DNA from: G963674835 sp963674835
GTDB lineage: Bacteria; Planctomycetota; Planctomycetia; Pirellulales; Thermoguttaceae
Assembly: GCA_963674835.2 (NCBI GenBank)
Contig: CAXXKC010000003.1
Span: forward strand, 372,001-436,000
Reading direction: 5' to 3'
DNA length: 64,000 nucleotides
Both the position numbers and the translations under genes were made by a program. The notes under the pieces are model-generated. The model did no database searches. It worked only from the letters and a program-made list of their open reading frames with translations, and had not been told where the DNA came from. Positions 1 to 8,678 of this stretch are shown here, piece after piece (position 1 is the stretch's first letter; each line of letters starts with the position of its first letter).

Positions 1-983
1 CCAGAGCCACGTGCCCGAATCGTTCGGCAACACGCTCCACCAAGTGTCCGAGTATTCCCACACCTTGGATTGCGGCTTCTCTCCCGTATTCGTAGTTACC
101 GACAGCGGAACAAGTGTGGTGAAGCTGGCTGAATCGAACAGCGGGGCCGCCGAAAGAAGCTCGCGAGATTCAAGCTGCTGAAATCCCAGTCGACGATGCA
201 GGCTGTCCGTTCGTCGCCTAGAGTTCTTTCGGTCGCGTCGTGGTCGTCGGTTTTTCGGCAGCCCGAAACCTCGGTTGAGAAACATGGTAGCGTCTGCACC
301 CAAGCCAAGAGAATTCGCCGAGAGACGAGAGTTTGGACAAGATGGAAAGCTTGCTGCGATCAAATCGTTTGCGCAGTCTACGAAGCGCACGTAGACTTTC
401 CATGGTAATTAGGCGGCGCGGCTTTCCTCACAGAACTCCGTCGATTTGAGACGGCAGCATGCCGGCCCCGGCAGATCGTAGGGGCAGCGACAGGGAAAGA
501 CCCCGCCAAAGAGGAGGTTGCGGGACCATGGCGCAGCCAGTCAGCCCTCTTGGTGGCTAACTGACCACGACCTCCCGCCCCTCGGTCAAGAGCGACCGAC
601 TGCGTCTGGAGAGAACCGCACGGCCGCCCGGTGCGGCGAAGCAGAAGAAGGGTGGGCTGCCCACGTGACCAGAGATCACGGGCGGGATTGCCGACTCGCC
701 CAAGAGAAACGAGATGCCCTCAGGATGGGCGGGGGCAAAGACTCAACGGGCGTGCAATGCTTCCAGGGGTTGGAACGCAGCGCCCGCCTTCGTGGCGAGC
801 AGATCGCTTTGTTGAAGGTCGCAGAAGTAGTACGCTGGTGAGCTCACGACACCACTACGAATACCGGGCTCCCGTTGGTCGCCCTGGTGTCACTTCTTGT
901 GTGACGGTGAATAAGACCGTGGAATGGCGCCGCGGCGAACGTCACTGTCAATTGCGACAGGCACGAGCAGAAGTCGCTGAAGC
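1..983. other. Gene-free left edge with hairpin array (513-701)
   Basis: I see no convincing protein gene here: open frames are short, overlap on both strands and match no family I know. The stretch 513-701 is unusually rich in consecutive perfect short stems: 513-518 with 570-575, 540-544 with 561-565 inside it, 583-587 with 594-598, 616-621 with 631-636, 652-657 with 659-664, 664-668 with 676-680 (sharing base 664 with the previous stem), and 680-684 with 697-701. That spacing suggests a folded RNA, but no known RNA class was recognised. I looked for RNase P RNA, tmRNA and SRP RNA signatures and did not find them. Confidence 0.4.
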
Positions 984-1847
984 CTATGCGGCGCGGCGGT
1001 ATCCTTCGACGGCCGGCGTCTCGGCGGCCTTCGAATAAGGCAAGATGATCGGCGGCGCCTGTTCTTGTTCGGGATCCGGTTGAGGGATGCCGAATTCCCG
1101 CTGCCACAGTTTCGCCTGCTTCATGTACGTGCTCAAGAAGGAGAAGAAGACGCACACCTGCAGCCCGGCCAATCCGTCGCGAAAACCTCCGCGGATGAAA
1201 TACAGGTGCAGAAGACGCAGCATCGGACGAACCGCAAGACCCATGAAGCTGGTGCGCCGACCCTTCTCCCACATGTCCTCCGAGGCCCAACTGGTATACC
1301 GCGCGTATTTGACGATGAAACTGTTGTAATCCCAGACGCTGTAGTGGAGCATCTTGGTCTTGAGCTTACCCACTCGCTGACGGTCAATCGCGATGTCGGC
1401 ATGAACGCGGCGCGTTTGATAGCGACAGACATCGCGACGAATCAACCGGATCGACCTACTGTTCCAACTACTGTATCGCAAGCGATGGCCCATGAAGTGA
1501 TCCTGGAAGCCACAACTGTACGCATCCAAGTCGGCAGGTGGGTCCTCCAGGATCTGGGTGATCTCGTTGGCCAGCGTTTCCGGGACGCGCTCGTCCGCGT
1601 CCAGAATGAGCACCCATGGGTGGCTGGCCTGCGGAATGGCCCAGTTCTTGAAGTCGGCCGAGTTAACATACTCGCGCTGGATGATGCGGCAAGGAGCCAC
1701 CCTTCTCGCGATAACCAACGTATCGTCGGTGGAACCCGAGTCCGCGACCAAGAGTTCGTCTGCGAGGTCTCGGACGGATTCAAGACACGGCTGGATGTTC
1801 TTCCGTTCGTTCTTGCACGGAACAAGGACAGTAAGACTCTGGCGCAT
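984..1847 (-). CDS. Family 2 glycosyltransferase (WaaE/KdtX-like)
   Basis: A 287-residue GT-A fold glycosyltransferase that probably transfers a sugar to a cell-envelope glycan. The N-terminus reads VLVPCKNERKNI, followed by LLVADSGSTDDT and the metal/nucleotide-sugar motif ILDADER (a DxD-type motif) near residue 82. The rest resembles the WaaE/KdtX group of lipopolysaccharide-core transferases, which lack long membrane segments. The length fits that group (about 250-300). The ATG at 1847 was taken as the start; no strong ribosome binding site is visible. It stands alone, with gene-poor DNA on both sides. The true acceptor cannot be told from sequence. Confidence 0.85.
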   Translation of the reverse strand: MRQSLTVLVPCKNERKNIQPCLESVRDLADELLVADSGSTDDTLVIARRVAPCRIIQREYVNSADFKNWAIPQASHPWVLILDADERVPETLANEITQILEDPPADLDAYSCGFQDHFMGHRLRYSSWNSRSIRLIRRDVCRYQTRRVHADIAIDRQRVGKLKTKMLHYSVWDYNSFIVKYARYTSWASEDMWEKGRRTSFMGLAVRPMLRLLHLYFIRGGFRDGLAGLQVCVFFSFLSTYMKQAKLWQREFGIPQPDPEQEQAPPIILPYSKAAETPAVEGYRRAA

Positions 1848-2894
1848 CGGGTCGATCCAACCTTCGGATTGGTGGTGTCAAACTGAAATCGCAACGCACG
1901 AAAAGCGGCTGCTGACAGGTACTTGGCGCATGAATCGCCCTAATGGGTTCATCACCAAGGAACCGCACTCGTTGCTATCGCCCGCGAATTGCGGGGAGAA
2001 GTGTTGCGTTTCAGGTTCGACGCCACATTGATACGGGCCTCCAATACGACCGCCACTCGGGTAGAGCCCATTGCCCTGCTCACGAGCCAGAAGTGGCTCG
2101 TGACCGACTTTCGTGGGTCCGAACGAGCCCCCTAAGGTGCTTGTCGGCTCGCCCTAATCGATATCTTTGACATAATCGCTGCTTTCTGCGACGCAGAAGC
2201 TTCCAAATGGAGATCTGACCCGCTCTTTGTGTCAACGAAAACAGGCTTGCTCTTCTTCCGCATCCACCACAAGACGCGAGGTTCTGATAACAGTTCACGT
2301 AACATCGCTGGAGGCGCAATTTGTTCACTGCGAACAACCAAGATGGGTGAGGCAAGCCCCAATCGTACCGGCATGGGCGGGCCGCTACGAGACGCTCTTT
2401 TCTACGCGGTGCCTGATTCCCTGTAGGGCGTTTCATGCCTCCCCCCGATCCGTTTCGCCGGCTGCGGGTGGCACGCGTCCTCGCGGACTCAACGACCCTG
2501 CCGCTGTCTGATGTGAGAACGCCCAGGTTTCGTCAGAGAGGTTGCTCCACTGCCCGACGAGGAACGCAAGCCGGAAATCCACGCTCTGCGGACCAACTGC
2601 TTCGGAAATCACGTCAGTCTCGCCAGGTGATCGGCGCGGCAAACGGCCGAGTCGATGGTGGCTATTGCTTCTACGCCCAGCGCCAGCGATTCCCCAGACC
2701 CTCCCAAGTCACCCCAGCCTCCCAGCCTTCCCTTTTACTTCGTTGATTGTCCGCACAACCCACGGGCGGTAGAATACAGGGGCATTGCTTATCCGCAGTT
2801 CCGTATGCCCGGATCGGTGATTCGATCGCGTTTCGACTTGCTGTATTACTCACACAGCCCTTGGCATTCAGAGAGCGGAGCAGTGTATCGACAC
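1848..2894. other. Gene-poor spacer between glycosyltransferase and surface protein
   Basis: About 1 kb with no recognisable gene. Open frames here are short, overlap each other in several frames and resemble no known protein. The one distinct element is a perfect 10-bp hairpin at 2080-2103. The upstream part of the following reading frame (2655-2894) has no signal-peptide-like start and is probably untranslated. Confidence 0.5.
2080..2103. other. Perfect 10-bp inverted repeat with GAAG loop
   Basis: TCACGAGCCA (2080-2089) and TGGCTCGTGA (2094-2103) are exact reverse complements around a four-base GAAG loop. No T-run follows on either strand, so it is not a standard intrinsic terminator. It lies in the gene-poor spacer upstream of the large surface protein, and its role is unknown. 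Confidence 0.6.
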
Positions 2895-5800
2895 ATGGCG
2901 CGACGCGAAAAGTGGTTCCTCTCCTCCCATGACACGCCCTCCAACGGATGCGGTTTGCGCGGGAGTCGGCGACGATCCCTGCGCTGCGAACTTCTGGAGG
3001 CCAGACACCTGCTGTCTGGCGTGACGCTGATCACCCACGGCTTCAACAGTAGCGTGGACGATTGGGTTACGGCGATGGCCGACGCGATCGCGGCACGGCC
3101 CGACTTGGCGGTCGACCAGCCGCGATACCGCGTCGAGGTGACGGACCCTGGTCACGATGGTGGGCCACTGTCGGTCGTGAACACATCGCGAACTGGGCCG
3201 CCCCCGGCGGATTGCGCCGATCCCGAGATCGTCATCCTCCTGAACTGGTCCGATGTCGCCGGGACCCTCTCCCTGGGCGGCGGCTACCACCGCAGCACCG
3301 TCGACGTGGCTGCGGCAGTCGCCGCGAAGCTTGTCTCCACAGACTTCTTGCTGGATCTCGCCACTCCACTGGCCGAGTTGCCGTTCCATCTGATCGGGCA
3401 CAGCCGTGGGGCCTCTCTCGTGGGCGAATTGGCCAAGGACCTAGGCGCGTACGGCGTCTGGGTCGACCAGGTAACCACGCTGGATCCGCACCCCGTCGAC
3501 GGGGTTCGCGAGCCTTCGTGGCCTCTGAATTTCAACTTCGGCGACGCGCCCATGACCAGTTGGGAGAACGTCAGCTTCTGGGACAACTACTGGCGGACCG
3601 ATGGCTCCAGCTCATTGGATTTCACCGGAGAGACCGTCAACAGTACCTACGATGTACAGCTCAGCGAATCGGTGCTTTCCAATGGCGGCTATTCGTACGA
3701 ACATTCCGACGTGCATCTATGGTACCACGGCACGGTCGATACGGCGCCTACGGCCAATGACGGCTCGTACACGGTGCCGACAAGTTGGTACGGTGGCGTC
3801 CATCCGGTAAGAGATGCCACAGGTTATCTGTACAGTGCTCTGGTGAGTGGCATCCGCCCCAGTGCAGGACTCGCGGCCGCTCTCGGGGGCACGGCGGTAC
3901 GCTCGGCCATCGACTGGTCGGCGGCCGAATGGGCCAACCTTTTGGAACTTGGCGTTGCCGCAGATGACCTCCAGTTCGGAGGCAACGATTCAATCCCGTT
4001 GTCGTACTACTACCAGGACTTCAATAGAACCGCCACGATCACTTTCAGTCTCGATGTCGACAAGAATCCGTACAACGAGAATGCCGTTCTAGTTGGGCAA
4101 AACACTGTCGGGCAAACCGGCTCCACCCCGGTGGTTAGCAGTTTCTCACTATCCACGAGCGGCATTGCCGCTGGCTCATACTATGTGACTGCAGAAATCA
4201 CCGATGCTGGCGGGCACACCCGCTATGCCTATGCGCCAGACCCGGTTGCCATTGTCAACACAGCGCCTTCGGTAGCCCTGATTGATGCCGTCACCACGCT
4301 ACCGGAAAACGTCGTCACGACACCGCGGATCAAGATTGCCGACATTCACCTGACCGATGACGGACTAGGCACGAACGTGCTGAGCCTCAGCGGCGCGAAC
4401 TCGGCGTATTTTGAGATCGATGGCAACGAACTCTTCCTAAAGGCCGGCACCCTCCTGGACTACGAAACCAATCCGTACATGGAAGTAGTGGTGGCTGTTG
4501 ACGACGCGCAAGTGGGTTTCAGCCCGGATGATACGGTAGCGTTGACTATTGCCGTCACAGACGTGAACGAGCGCCCAGCTTTGGACTTCGGCGGCTACAC
4601 GATCGAACCATATGACGCAACACAGGACAGCCCAGGAGGTTCCTTTGTCGGGGGCGACGGAACGACTCTTCAGATCACCGGGAACCACTGGAAGAAGATA
4701 GCTTTCCCTTACACGGTGACGACCGACACGGTGCTGGAGTTCGACTTCCAGAGCAGCACGCAGGGTGAAATCCAGGGAATTGGCGTCGACACCGACAACG
4801 CCATCAGCGCGGAGAGCGTTTTCCAGCTCTACGGTACGCAGACTTGGGGGCTGCAGAACTATCGAACCTATGCGAGTTCGGCGTCGAACGTACAACACTA
4901 CGTGATTCCCGTGGGCAAGTTCTTCACCGGCGAAATGACATACCTGGTCTTCACCAACGATGATGATCTCGCAACGGTGGCGGAAAGCGTGTTCAGCAAC
5001 GTCAAGGTGTACGAGATGACGTTGACTGTCGAAGTGCAGGGTTCATCTGAGATGCTTGGAATCGGGAGTTTCATTAGTCAGGATCTGCTGACCCAATCGC
5101 TCTACGTGGGAGACGACTCCCAGGCCCTGCGGTTTGTCGGTAATGCCTGGAAGCAGTTGGCCCTGAACTACACAGTGACCGCCGCCACAGTGCTGGAGTT
5201 CGATTTCCAGTCCAGCGCCCAGGGGGAGATCCAAGGCGTTGGCTTCGACAACGACACGGTCCTGAGCCCCGAGTGGTTCTTCCAGATCTATGGGACGCAG
5301 ACGTTGGGATTGCAGACCTTCCGGGACTATGCAGAGTCCGCCGGATCGGTGAAGCACTACGCGATTCCCGTGGGTAGATTCTTCCAGGGCCCGATGTCGT
5401 ATCTGGTCTTCGCGGCCGACGACGATGCCAGCGCGGCGGCGGAAGGCATCTTCAGCAACGTTCGGCTGTATGAACCGGAGTTGAAGGTCGAGGTGCAAGG
5501 CGTAGCGCGATCACTTCTGGTCACCGGCTTTGCCGATCAAGACCAAGCCGGTCGGGTGCCGTCGCTGAGAGACGGGTTCCAAACGCTGGAACTGGACGGC
5601 AACAGTTGGAAGAAAGTGGCCTTGGGCAACGGCACCTCGTCGTATACGGTGACTGAGAACACGATTCTGGAGTTCGATTTCGCGAGCGGCGTCGAAGGGG
5701 AGATCCAGGGAATCGGACTGGACAGTGATGAGGTGGCCAGCGCGGATTGGTTCTTCGAACTCAGCGGGACGCAACGGTGGGGACACCAGGTCGTCCCCGA

Positions 5801-6440
5801 ATATTCGGGCTCCGGGGTGGCACACTATGTGATTCCCGTGGGAACGTACTTCACGGGCACCATGTCGTACCTGGTCTTTGCCAACGACGATGACGCCCAG
5901 GCAGCCGCAGAAAGCGTTTTCAGCAACGTGGCGTTGTACGAGGGAGGAAAGGAGGCTCTGGCTGCGGGGGCGAGAGTGGAATTGTCGGGTGCCGGTGGCA
6001 GCGGGCAAGCGACGACCACGTTGTCCGGCGATGGCAGCGTTGACCTCGGGTATGCTCTGCCCCGGGACCAGAGTTCCTTGTCTTCAGTCGATCCTCTCCT
6101 GCTCGACGGCCTGCTGAGCCGAGCGGCCCCTGCGGAGATTGGGCGTCTCGGTTCACTGGATATGTTCGATCCGTGGGAGACGGCGACAATGAGTGGGCGT
6201 TTGGCAAACCGGTACGAGCTTGATGAGCGGGTGGTCGTCGGCTCTATCGTTGAGGACGCCCTGTGCGGGCAATTGGCTGGCACGAAGGGCGAGCAGAAGG
6301 CGAGCGACCGTGCCTTGCTGGAGTTGTTTGGCTGGCACTTCCAACGGCGGCAAGAGGATGGTCCCTGGCCGGACTTGCGCAACAAGGAGCGTGAGCGATT
6401 GATGGACCGGCCGTCGACGGATGAAGTGCAGACAGATTGA
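2895..6440 (+). CDS. Large secreted surface protein: lipase-like + cadherin-like + 3 beta modules + conserved tail
   Basis: A protein of 1181 residues from the ATG at 2895, which follows a GAGCGGAG-like ribosome site; the frame stays open upstream but looks non-coding. Residues 34-41 read LEARHLLS, a variant of the LEPRxLLS motif found at the N-terminus of planctomycete exported proteins. Residues about 43-420 look like an alpha/beta hydrolase: LITHGF near 45-50 (oxyanion-hole type) and a nucleophile elbow GHSRG with Ser170. A cadherin-like domain (ending VTDVNERP) spans about 455-560. Three beta-rich modules follow (about 4663-5020, 5125-5475, 5577-5945), with core words such as VLEFDFQS, GEIQGIG, YGTQ, HYVIPVG and SNVKVYE. 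The last about 115 residues form a tail shared with the protein at 61068. Probably anchored or displayed at the cell surface. Enzyme activity is inferred only from the GxSxG elbow. Confidence 0.85.
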   Translation: MARREKWFLSSHDTPSNGCGLRGSRRRSLRCELLEARHLLSGVTLITHGFNSSVDDWVTAMADAIAARPDLAVDQPRYRVEVTDPGHDGGPLSVVNTSRTGPPPADCADPEIVILLNWSDVAGTLSLGGGYHRSTVDVAAAVAAKLVSTDFLLDLATPLAELPFHLIGHSRGASLVGELAKDLGAYGVWVDQVTTLDPHPVDGVREPSWPLNFNFGDAPMTSWENVSFWDNYWRTDGSSSLDFTGETVNSTYDVQLSESVLSNGGYSYEHSDVHLWYHGTVDTAPTANDGSYTVPTSWYGGVHPVRDATGYLYSALVSGIRPSAGLAAALGGTAVRSAIDWSAAEWANLLELGVAADDLQFGGNDSIPLSYYYQDFNRTATITFSLDVDKNPYNENAVLVGQNTVGQTGSTPVVSSFSLSTSGIAAGSYYVTAEITDAGGHTRYAYAPDPVAIVNTAPSVALIDAVTTLPENVVTTPRIKIADIHLTDDGLGTNVLSLSGANSAYFEIDGNELFLKAGTLLDYETNPYMEVVVAVDDAQVGFSPDDTVALTIAVTDVNERPALDFGGYTIEPYDATQDSPGGSFVGGDGTTLQITGNHWKKIAFPYTVTTDTVLEFDFQSSTQGEIQGIGVDTDNAISAESVFQLYGTQTWGLQNYRTYASSASNVQHYVIPVGKFFTGEMTYLVFTNDDDLATVAESVFSNVKVYEMTLTVEVQGSSEMLGIGSFISQDLLTQSLYVGDDSQALRFVGNAWKQLALNYTVTAATVLEFDFQSSAQGEIQGVGFDNDTVLSPEWFFQIYGTQTLGLQTFRDYAESAGSVKHYAIPVGRFFQGPMSYLVFAADDDASAAAEGIFSNVRLYEPELKVEVQGVARSLLVTGFADQDQAGRVPSLRDGFQTLELDGNSWKKVALGNGTSSYTVTENTILEFDFASGVEGEIQGIGLDSDEVASADWFFELSGTQRWGHQVVPEYSGSGVAHYVIPVGTYFTGTMSYLVFANDDDAQAAAESVFSNVALYEGGKEALAAGARVELSGAGGSGQATTTLSGDGSVDLGYALPRDQSSLSSVDPLLLDGLLSRAAPAEIGRLGSLDMFDPWETATMSGRLANRYELDERVVVGSIVEDALCGQLAGTKGEQKASDRALLELFGWHFQRRQEDGPWPDLRNKERERLMDRPSTDEVQTD

Positions 6441-6903
6441 GCGATATCGCGTGGCCCGCCTATTCTACCCACTCTACAGCGCTGGAGAGCGAGCCGTTCT
6501 CGGGAAGCGATAGGCCGCTTGGTCGCTCGCCAGCCGGAATACCCCACCAAGTAGCGGGGCCTTTGCGAGAGTTTTTCGCGTCTATGACTTCAGGCGGGCC
6601 GTTTGGAGCCGACAAGGACGAGCCTACGAGCAACGGTGGCCGCCCAACATGAGGGCGTATGCCGGGATAGCCACTTTTTGGTGTGGTGCCAAACCTACCG
6701 GTATTGGTAGAGTACCGACCTGTTGAACACCGCCAGGTTCGGTGTGAGCGGCGACCGCCATGGTCCCGGCCGGCAGCTTGTTGATGGCGATGCAGTCAGT
6801 AGCCCGCTCTGCATTGGAAGGAACGGCTGCCCGCAACGTGTTTGCCGGGGCTTGGGTCGCAGACGTGTCTTTTGGCAGTGCAGACGTCTATAAGGAGTAG
6901 TTC
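6441..6903. other. Spacer without a recognised gene
   Basis: About 460 bases between the surface protein and the next gene. No open frame here looks like a protein. The right end carries the ribosome binding site of the 6904 gene. No clear terminator hairpin with a T-run was seen. Confidence 0.4.
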
Positions 6904-7302
6904 ATGAGTTGGGATGTGCTCATCATGAAGACGGACGGCAAGACATCCGTCCGGGAGCTACCCACAGACTTCATGCCTCAGCCGCTTGGCGACGCCGAGG
7001 AGTTGCGACGTCGGCTTTCGGCACGGTTCGCCTCGCTCGACTGGTCTGATCCGGCGTGGGGAACCTTTGACGGCGATGGGTTCTCCATCGAATTCAATTT
7101 CACCGAGTCGGGCCCCGTCGACGGCTTCATGCTGCATGTGCGAGGGGATGGCGATGCGGTATCGACGATTGTCGCCATGTGCAAGCAGTTCGGTTGGCAG
7201 GCGCTGGACTGTTCGACTTCCGAGTTCATCGACCTGGACGATCCCTCGTTGGAAGGCTGGAACGGTTTCCGGACTTTCCGAGACCGCGCGGTCGCGCACT
7301 AG
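6904..7302 (+). CDS. Conserved hypothetical protein (SWDVLIMK family)
   Basis: A 132-residue soluble protein starting MSWDVLIMK, with an ideal AAGGAG ribosome site about 7 bases before the ATG. It matches a widespread small family of unknown function whose members share this start, a DPAWG block, a GFSIEFN block, a LHVRG block and a final LDCSTxEFIDL block. All are present here, so it looks intact and full length. No signal peptide, membrane segment or catalytic motif is visible. Its stop codon overlaps the first bases of the palindromic repeat at 7301. Confidence 0.8.
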   Translation: MSWDVLIMKTDGKTSVRELPTDFMPQPLGDAEELRRRLSARFASLDWSDPAWGTFDGDGFSIEFNFTESGPVDGFMLHVRGDGDAVSTIVAMCKQFGWQALDCSTSEFIDLDDPSLEGWNGFRTFRDRAVAH

Positions 7303-7390
7303 TGCGAGTCGCATTTGACTGTAGCGTTCGTGGCGGCGAGCTCGTGCGGTTTTGAAAGCGGAAGACACGCTACGCACGCGCCGAATGCGC
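7301..7390 (+). repeat. Dispersed palindromic intergenic repeat, copy 1
   Basis: About 90 bases beginning AGTGCGAGTCGCATTTGACT and continuing GTAGCGTTCGTGGCGGCG. It aligns closely with 30310-30400 (same strand) and, less fully, with the complement of 53735-53818. The head is a near-palindrome (arms AGTGCG and CGCACT in the best copies). It starts inside the stop codon of the 6904 gene and ends just before the ECF sigma remnant. Confidence 0.75.
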
Positions 7391-7413
7391 TCTGGGAAGC
7401 ACGGCGAGGCCGT

Positions 7414-7620
7414 CTACTGGTCGGGTTGTCCAAGGAGTTGCTGGAGCCGCTTGACGGCACGAAGCCGGAGCTTGTGTGCGGCATTGCTGGACCGGTTCAT
7501 TCGGGTGGCGATCTCCTGTAACGACAGGTCCTGCCGATAGTGCAGCACGATGACCGTTGGTCGTCGGGACGCAATCGCCGAAGCGTACGGATGAGGCGGT
7601 TTTCGGTGCCGGATGCGAGA
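7414..7620 (-). pseudogene. Remnant of an ECF sigma factor (region 4)
   Basis: The last 46 codons (7414-7554) read as sigma region 4: VIVLHYRQDLSLQEIATRMN, then a recognition helix and a basic C-terminus ending LLGQPDQ and a stop. Directly upstream, in another frame, comes RTLRRLRPDDQR, which is what normally precedes the VIVL block in ECF factors; a one-base shift at about 7555 would join them. No sigma region 2 and no start codon are found further upstream, where the divergent BON gene begins. It is therefore a truncated and frameshifted relic, probably without function. Confidence 0.7.
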
Positions 7621-7712
7621 GGTGCCCATCCGCGGCGGGGGCTGCCCCGATTGCCTTGGGGCGAACAATGATATGGACCGATTTACCGATCGCCGGATCG
7701 AGGAGAATGAGC

Positions 7713-8135
7713 ATGAAATCTGCACGCATGTTGGTGGTTTGCGTTTTGAGTGCCGTTGGTCTGCTCGTGGCATCGCCCGGCTACGCGCAGGAGAAGTCGG
7801 ACCAAACGGTCGGCCAGAAGGTGGACCAGGCGTTGGGAGAGATCCGAGAGGGCGCCCAAGAGCTGGCGGGCCAGTTGCGCGAGACGTTCGAGCAGATTCG
7901 CGCGAAGGTGGAACAGTTGAGCGTGGCAGGGCGAGTCTACGCCCGGGTGCACTGGGACAAGGCGTTGAGCGCGGCCTCGATCTCGGTCGAGGTGAACAAG
8001 GAAGGGGTAGCCACGCTGAGCGGTACGGTTGCGAGTGAGGCCGCGAAGACCAAGGCCGGTGAGTTGACCGCCGACACGGTGGGCGTGAAGCAGGTCGTGA
8101 ATCGGTTGAAGGTCGTGCCGACCTCACGTCCATGA
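7713..8135 (+). CDS. Exported BON-domain protein
   Basis: A 140-residue protein starting MKSARMLVVCVLSAVG, a Sec signal peptide probably cleaved after PGYAQ. The ATG at 7713 follows GAGGAG at about 8 bases; an in-frame ATG at 7707 lies too close to that site. After a charged, probably helical segment with Gln/Glu-rich repeats (residues about 27-70), the C-terminal half is a BON domain: SISVEVNKEGVATLSGTV and then VKQVVNRLKVV. BON domains (OsmY family) bind phospholipid or stabilise the envelope in the periplasm. A second, short BON protein lies at 10826. A hairpin at 8180-8208 lies downstream. Confidence 0.85.
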   Translation: MKSARMLVVCVLSAVGLLVASPGYAQEKSDQTVGQKVDQALGEIREGAQELAGQLRETFEQIRAKVEQLSVAGRVYARVHWDKALSAASISVEVNKEGVATLSGTVASEAAKTKAGELTADTVGVKQVVNRLKVVPTSRP

Positions 8136-8179
8136 GTTGAGCCGAGGCCGACCTGCCGGCCAAGCCAGCCCGCGCGACC

Positions 8180-8208
8180 GAAGGTCTCCCTGGGCGCGAG
8201 AGACCTTC
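8180..8208. terminator. Terminator-like hairpin between convergent genes
   Basis: GAAGGTCTC (8180-8188) and GAGACCTTC (8200-8208) form a perfect 9-bp stem with an 11-base loop. It sits between the ends of the BON gene (+) and the STAS-like gene (-), where a shared terminator is expected. No strong T-run follows on either side, so the call rests on the stem and its position. Confidence 0.5.
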
Positions 8209-8297
8209 AGTCCGCGACCTCGGCGAGGCGGCGAAGCCAGCGCCGAGGTGGGTTGTCGAGGTGAATAGTAGCTCGACACGTGCGGGGCAAGTCTGGA

Positions 8298-8678
8298 TCA
8301 GACCGAGGTCTCGGCTTCGATCCCTTCGCGCAGCCAGTCCCAGGCGTCGTCGATCTGGGCGGCGTCGAAGTACTTGATGGTTGCCCGGGAGAACGGCTTA
8401 AGCAGCCGGGCAAGCCACTCCTCGCAGGGGCGATCGCCGACGATGGCCAAGCGTTCGATGCTGTTGTAGTGATGGACGCCGAACATCATGTCGTCCCACG
8501 CAGCGTGGAGATCCCAGCCATGGAAGTCTTCGAACTCGAAGAGAAGCCGGACCTTGCCTTCCTTCTCGATGACCGAATCGATCATGGGCACGAACGACTT
8601 GTAGTCTTCGTCGTGCAGCTTGCCGGTGACTTTGATACCGACAGTGTTCGGCACAGTGGTTGGAAGCGTTTCAAACAT
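8298..8678 (-). CDS. SpoIIAA-like / STAS-type protein (DUF3478 family)
   Basis: A 126-residue cytoplasmic protein starting MFETLPTTVPNTVGIKVTGKL, with AAGGGA about 8 bases before the ATG at 8678. The pattern GKLHDEDYKSFVPMID, LLFEFEDFHGWDL, IERLAIVGD and a C-terminal FDAAQIDDAWDWLR helix matches the SpoIIAA-like family, which is related to STAS and SEC14-like folds. In that family the protein is thought to bind a small hydrophobic ligand or a partner protein; the actual partner is unknown. Full length and intact. It converges with the BON gene and shares strand with argG, with about 250 bases between them. Confidence 0.82.
   Translation of the reverse strand: MFETLPTTVPNTVGIKVTGKLHDEDYKSFVPMIDSVIEKEGKVRLLFEFEDFHGWDLHAAWDDMMFGVHHYNSIERLAIVGDRPCEEWLARLLKPFSRATIKYFDAAQIDDAWDWLREGIEAETSV

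Noticed and set aside
518..841. Possible 107-residue protein
   Set aside because: It overlaps the hairpin array, matches no family and has competing frames of similar length.
2655..2894. N-terminal extension of the large surface protein
   Set aside because: The frame is open, but the ATG at 2895 has a ribosome site and immediately precedes the LExRxLLS leader; the extension has no protein-like features.
7557..7712. Longer start for the BON protein at 7713
   Set aside because: The extension overlaps the sigma-factor remnant, and the signal peptide begins at 7713.
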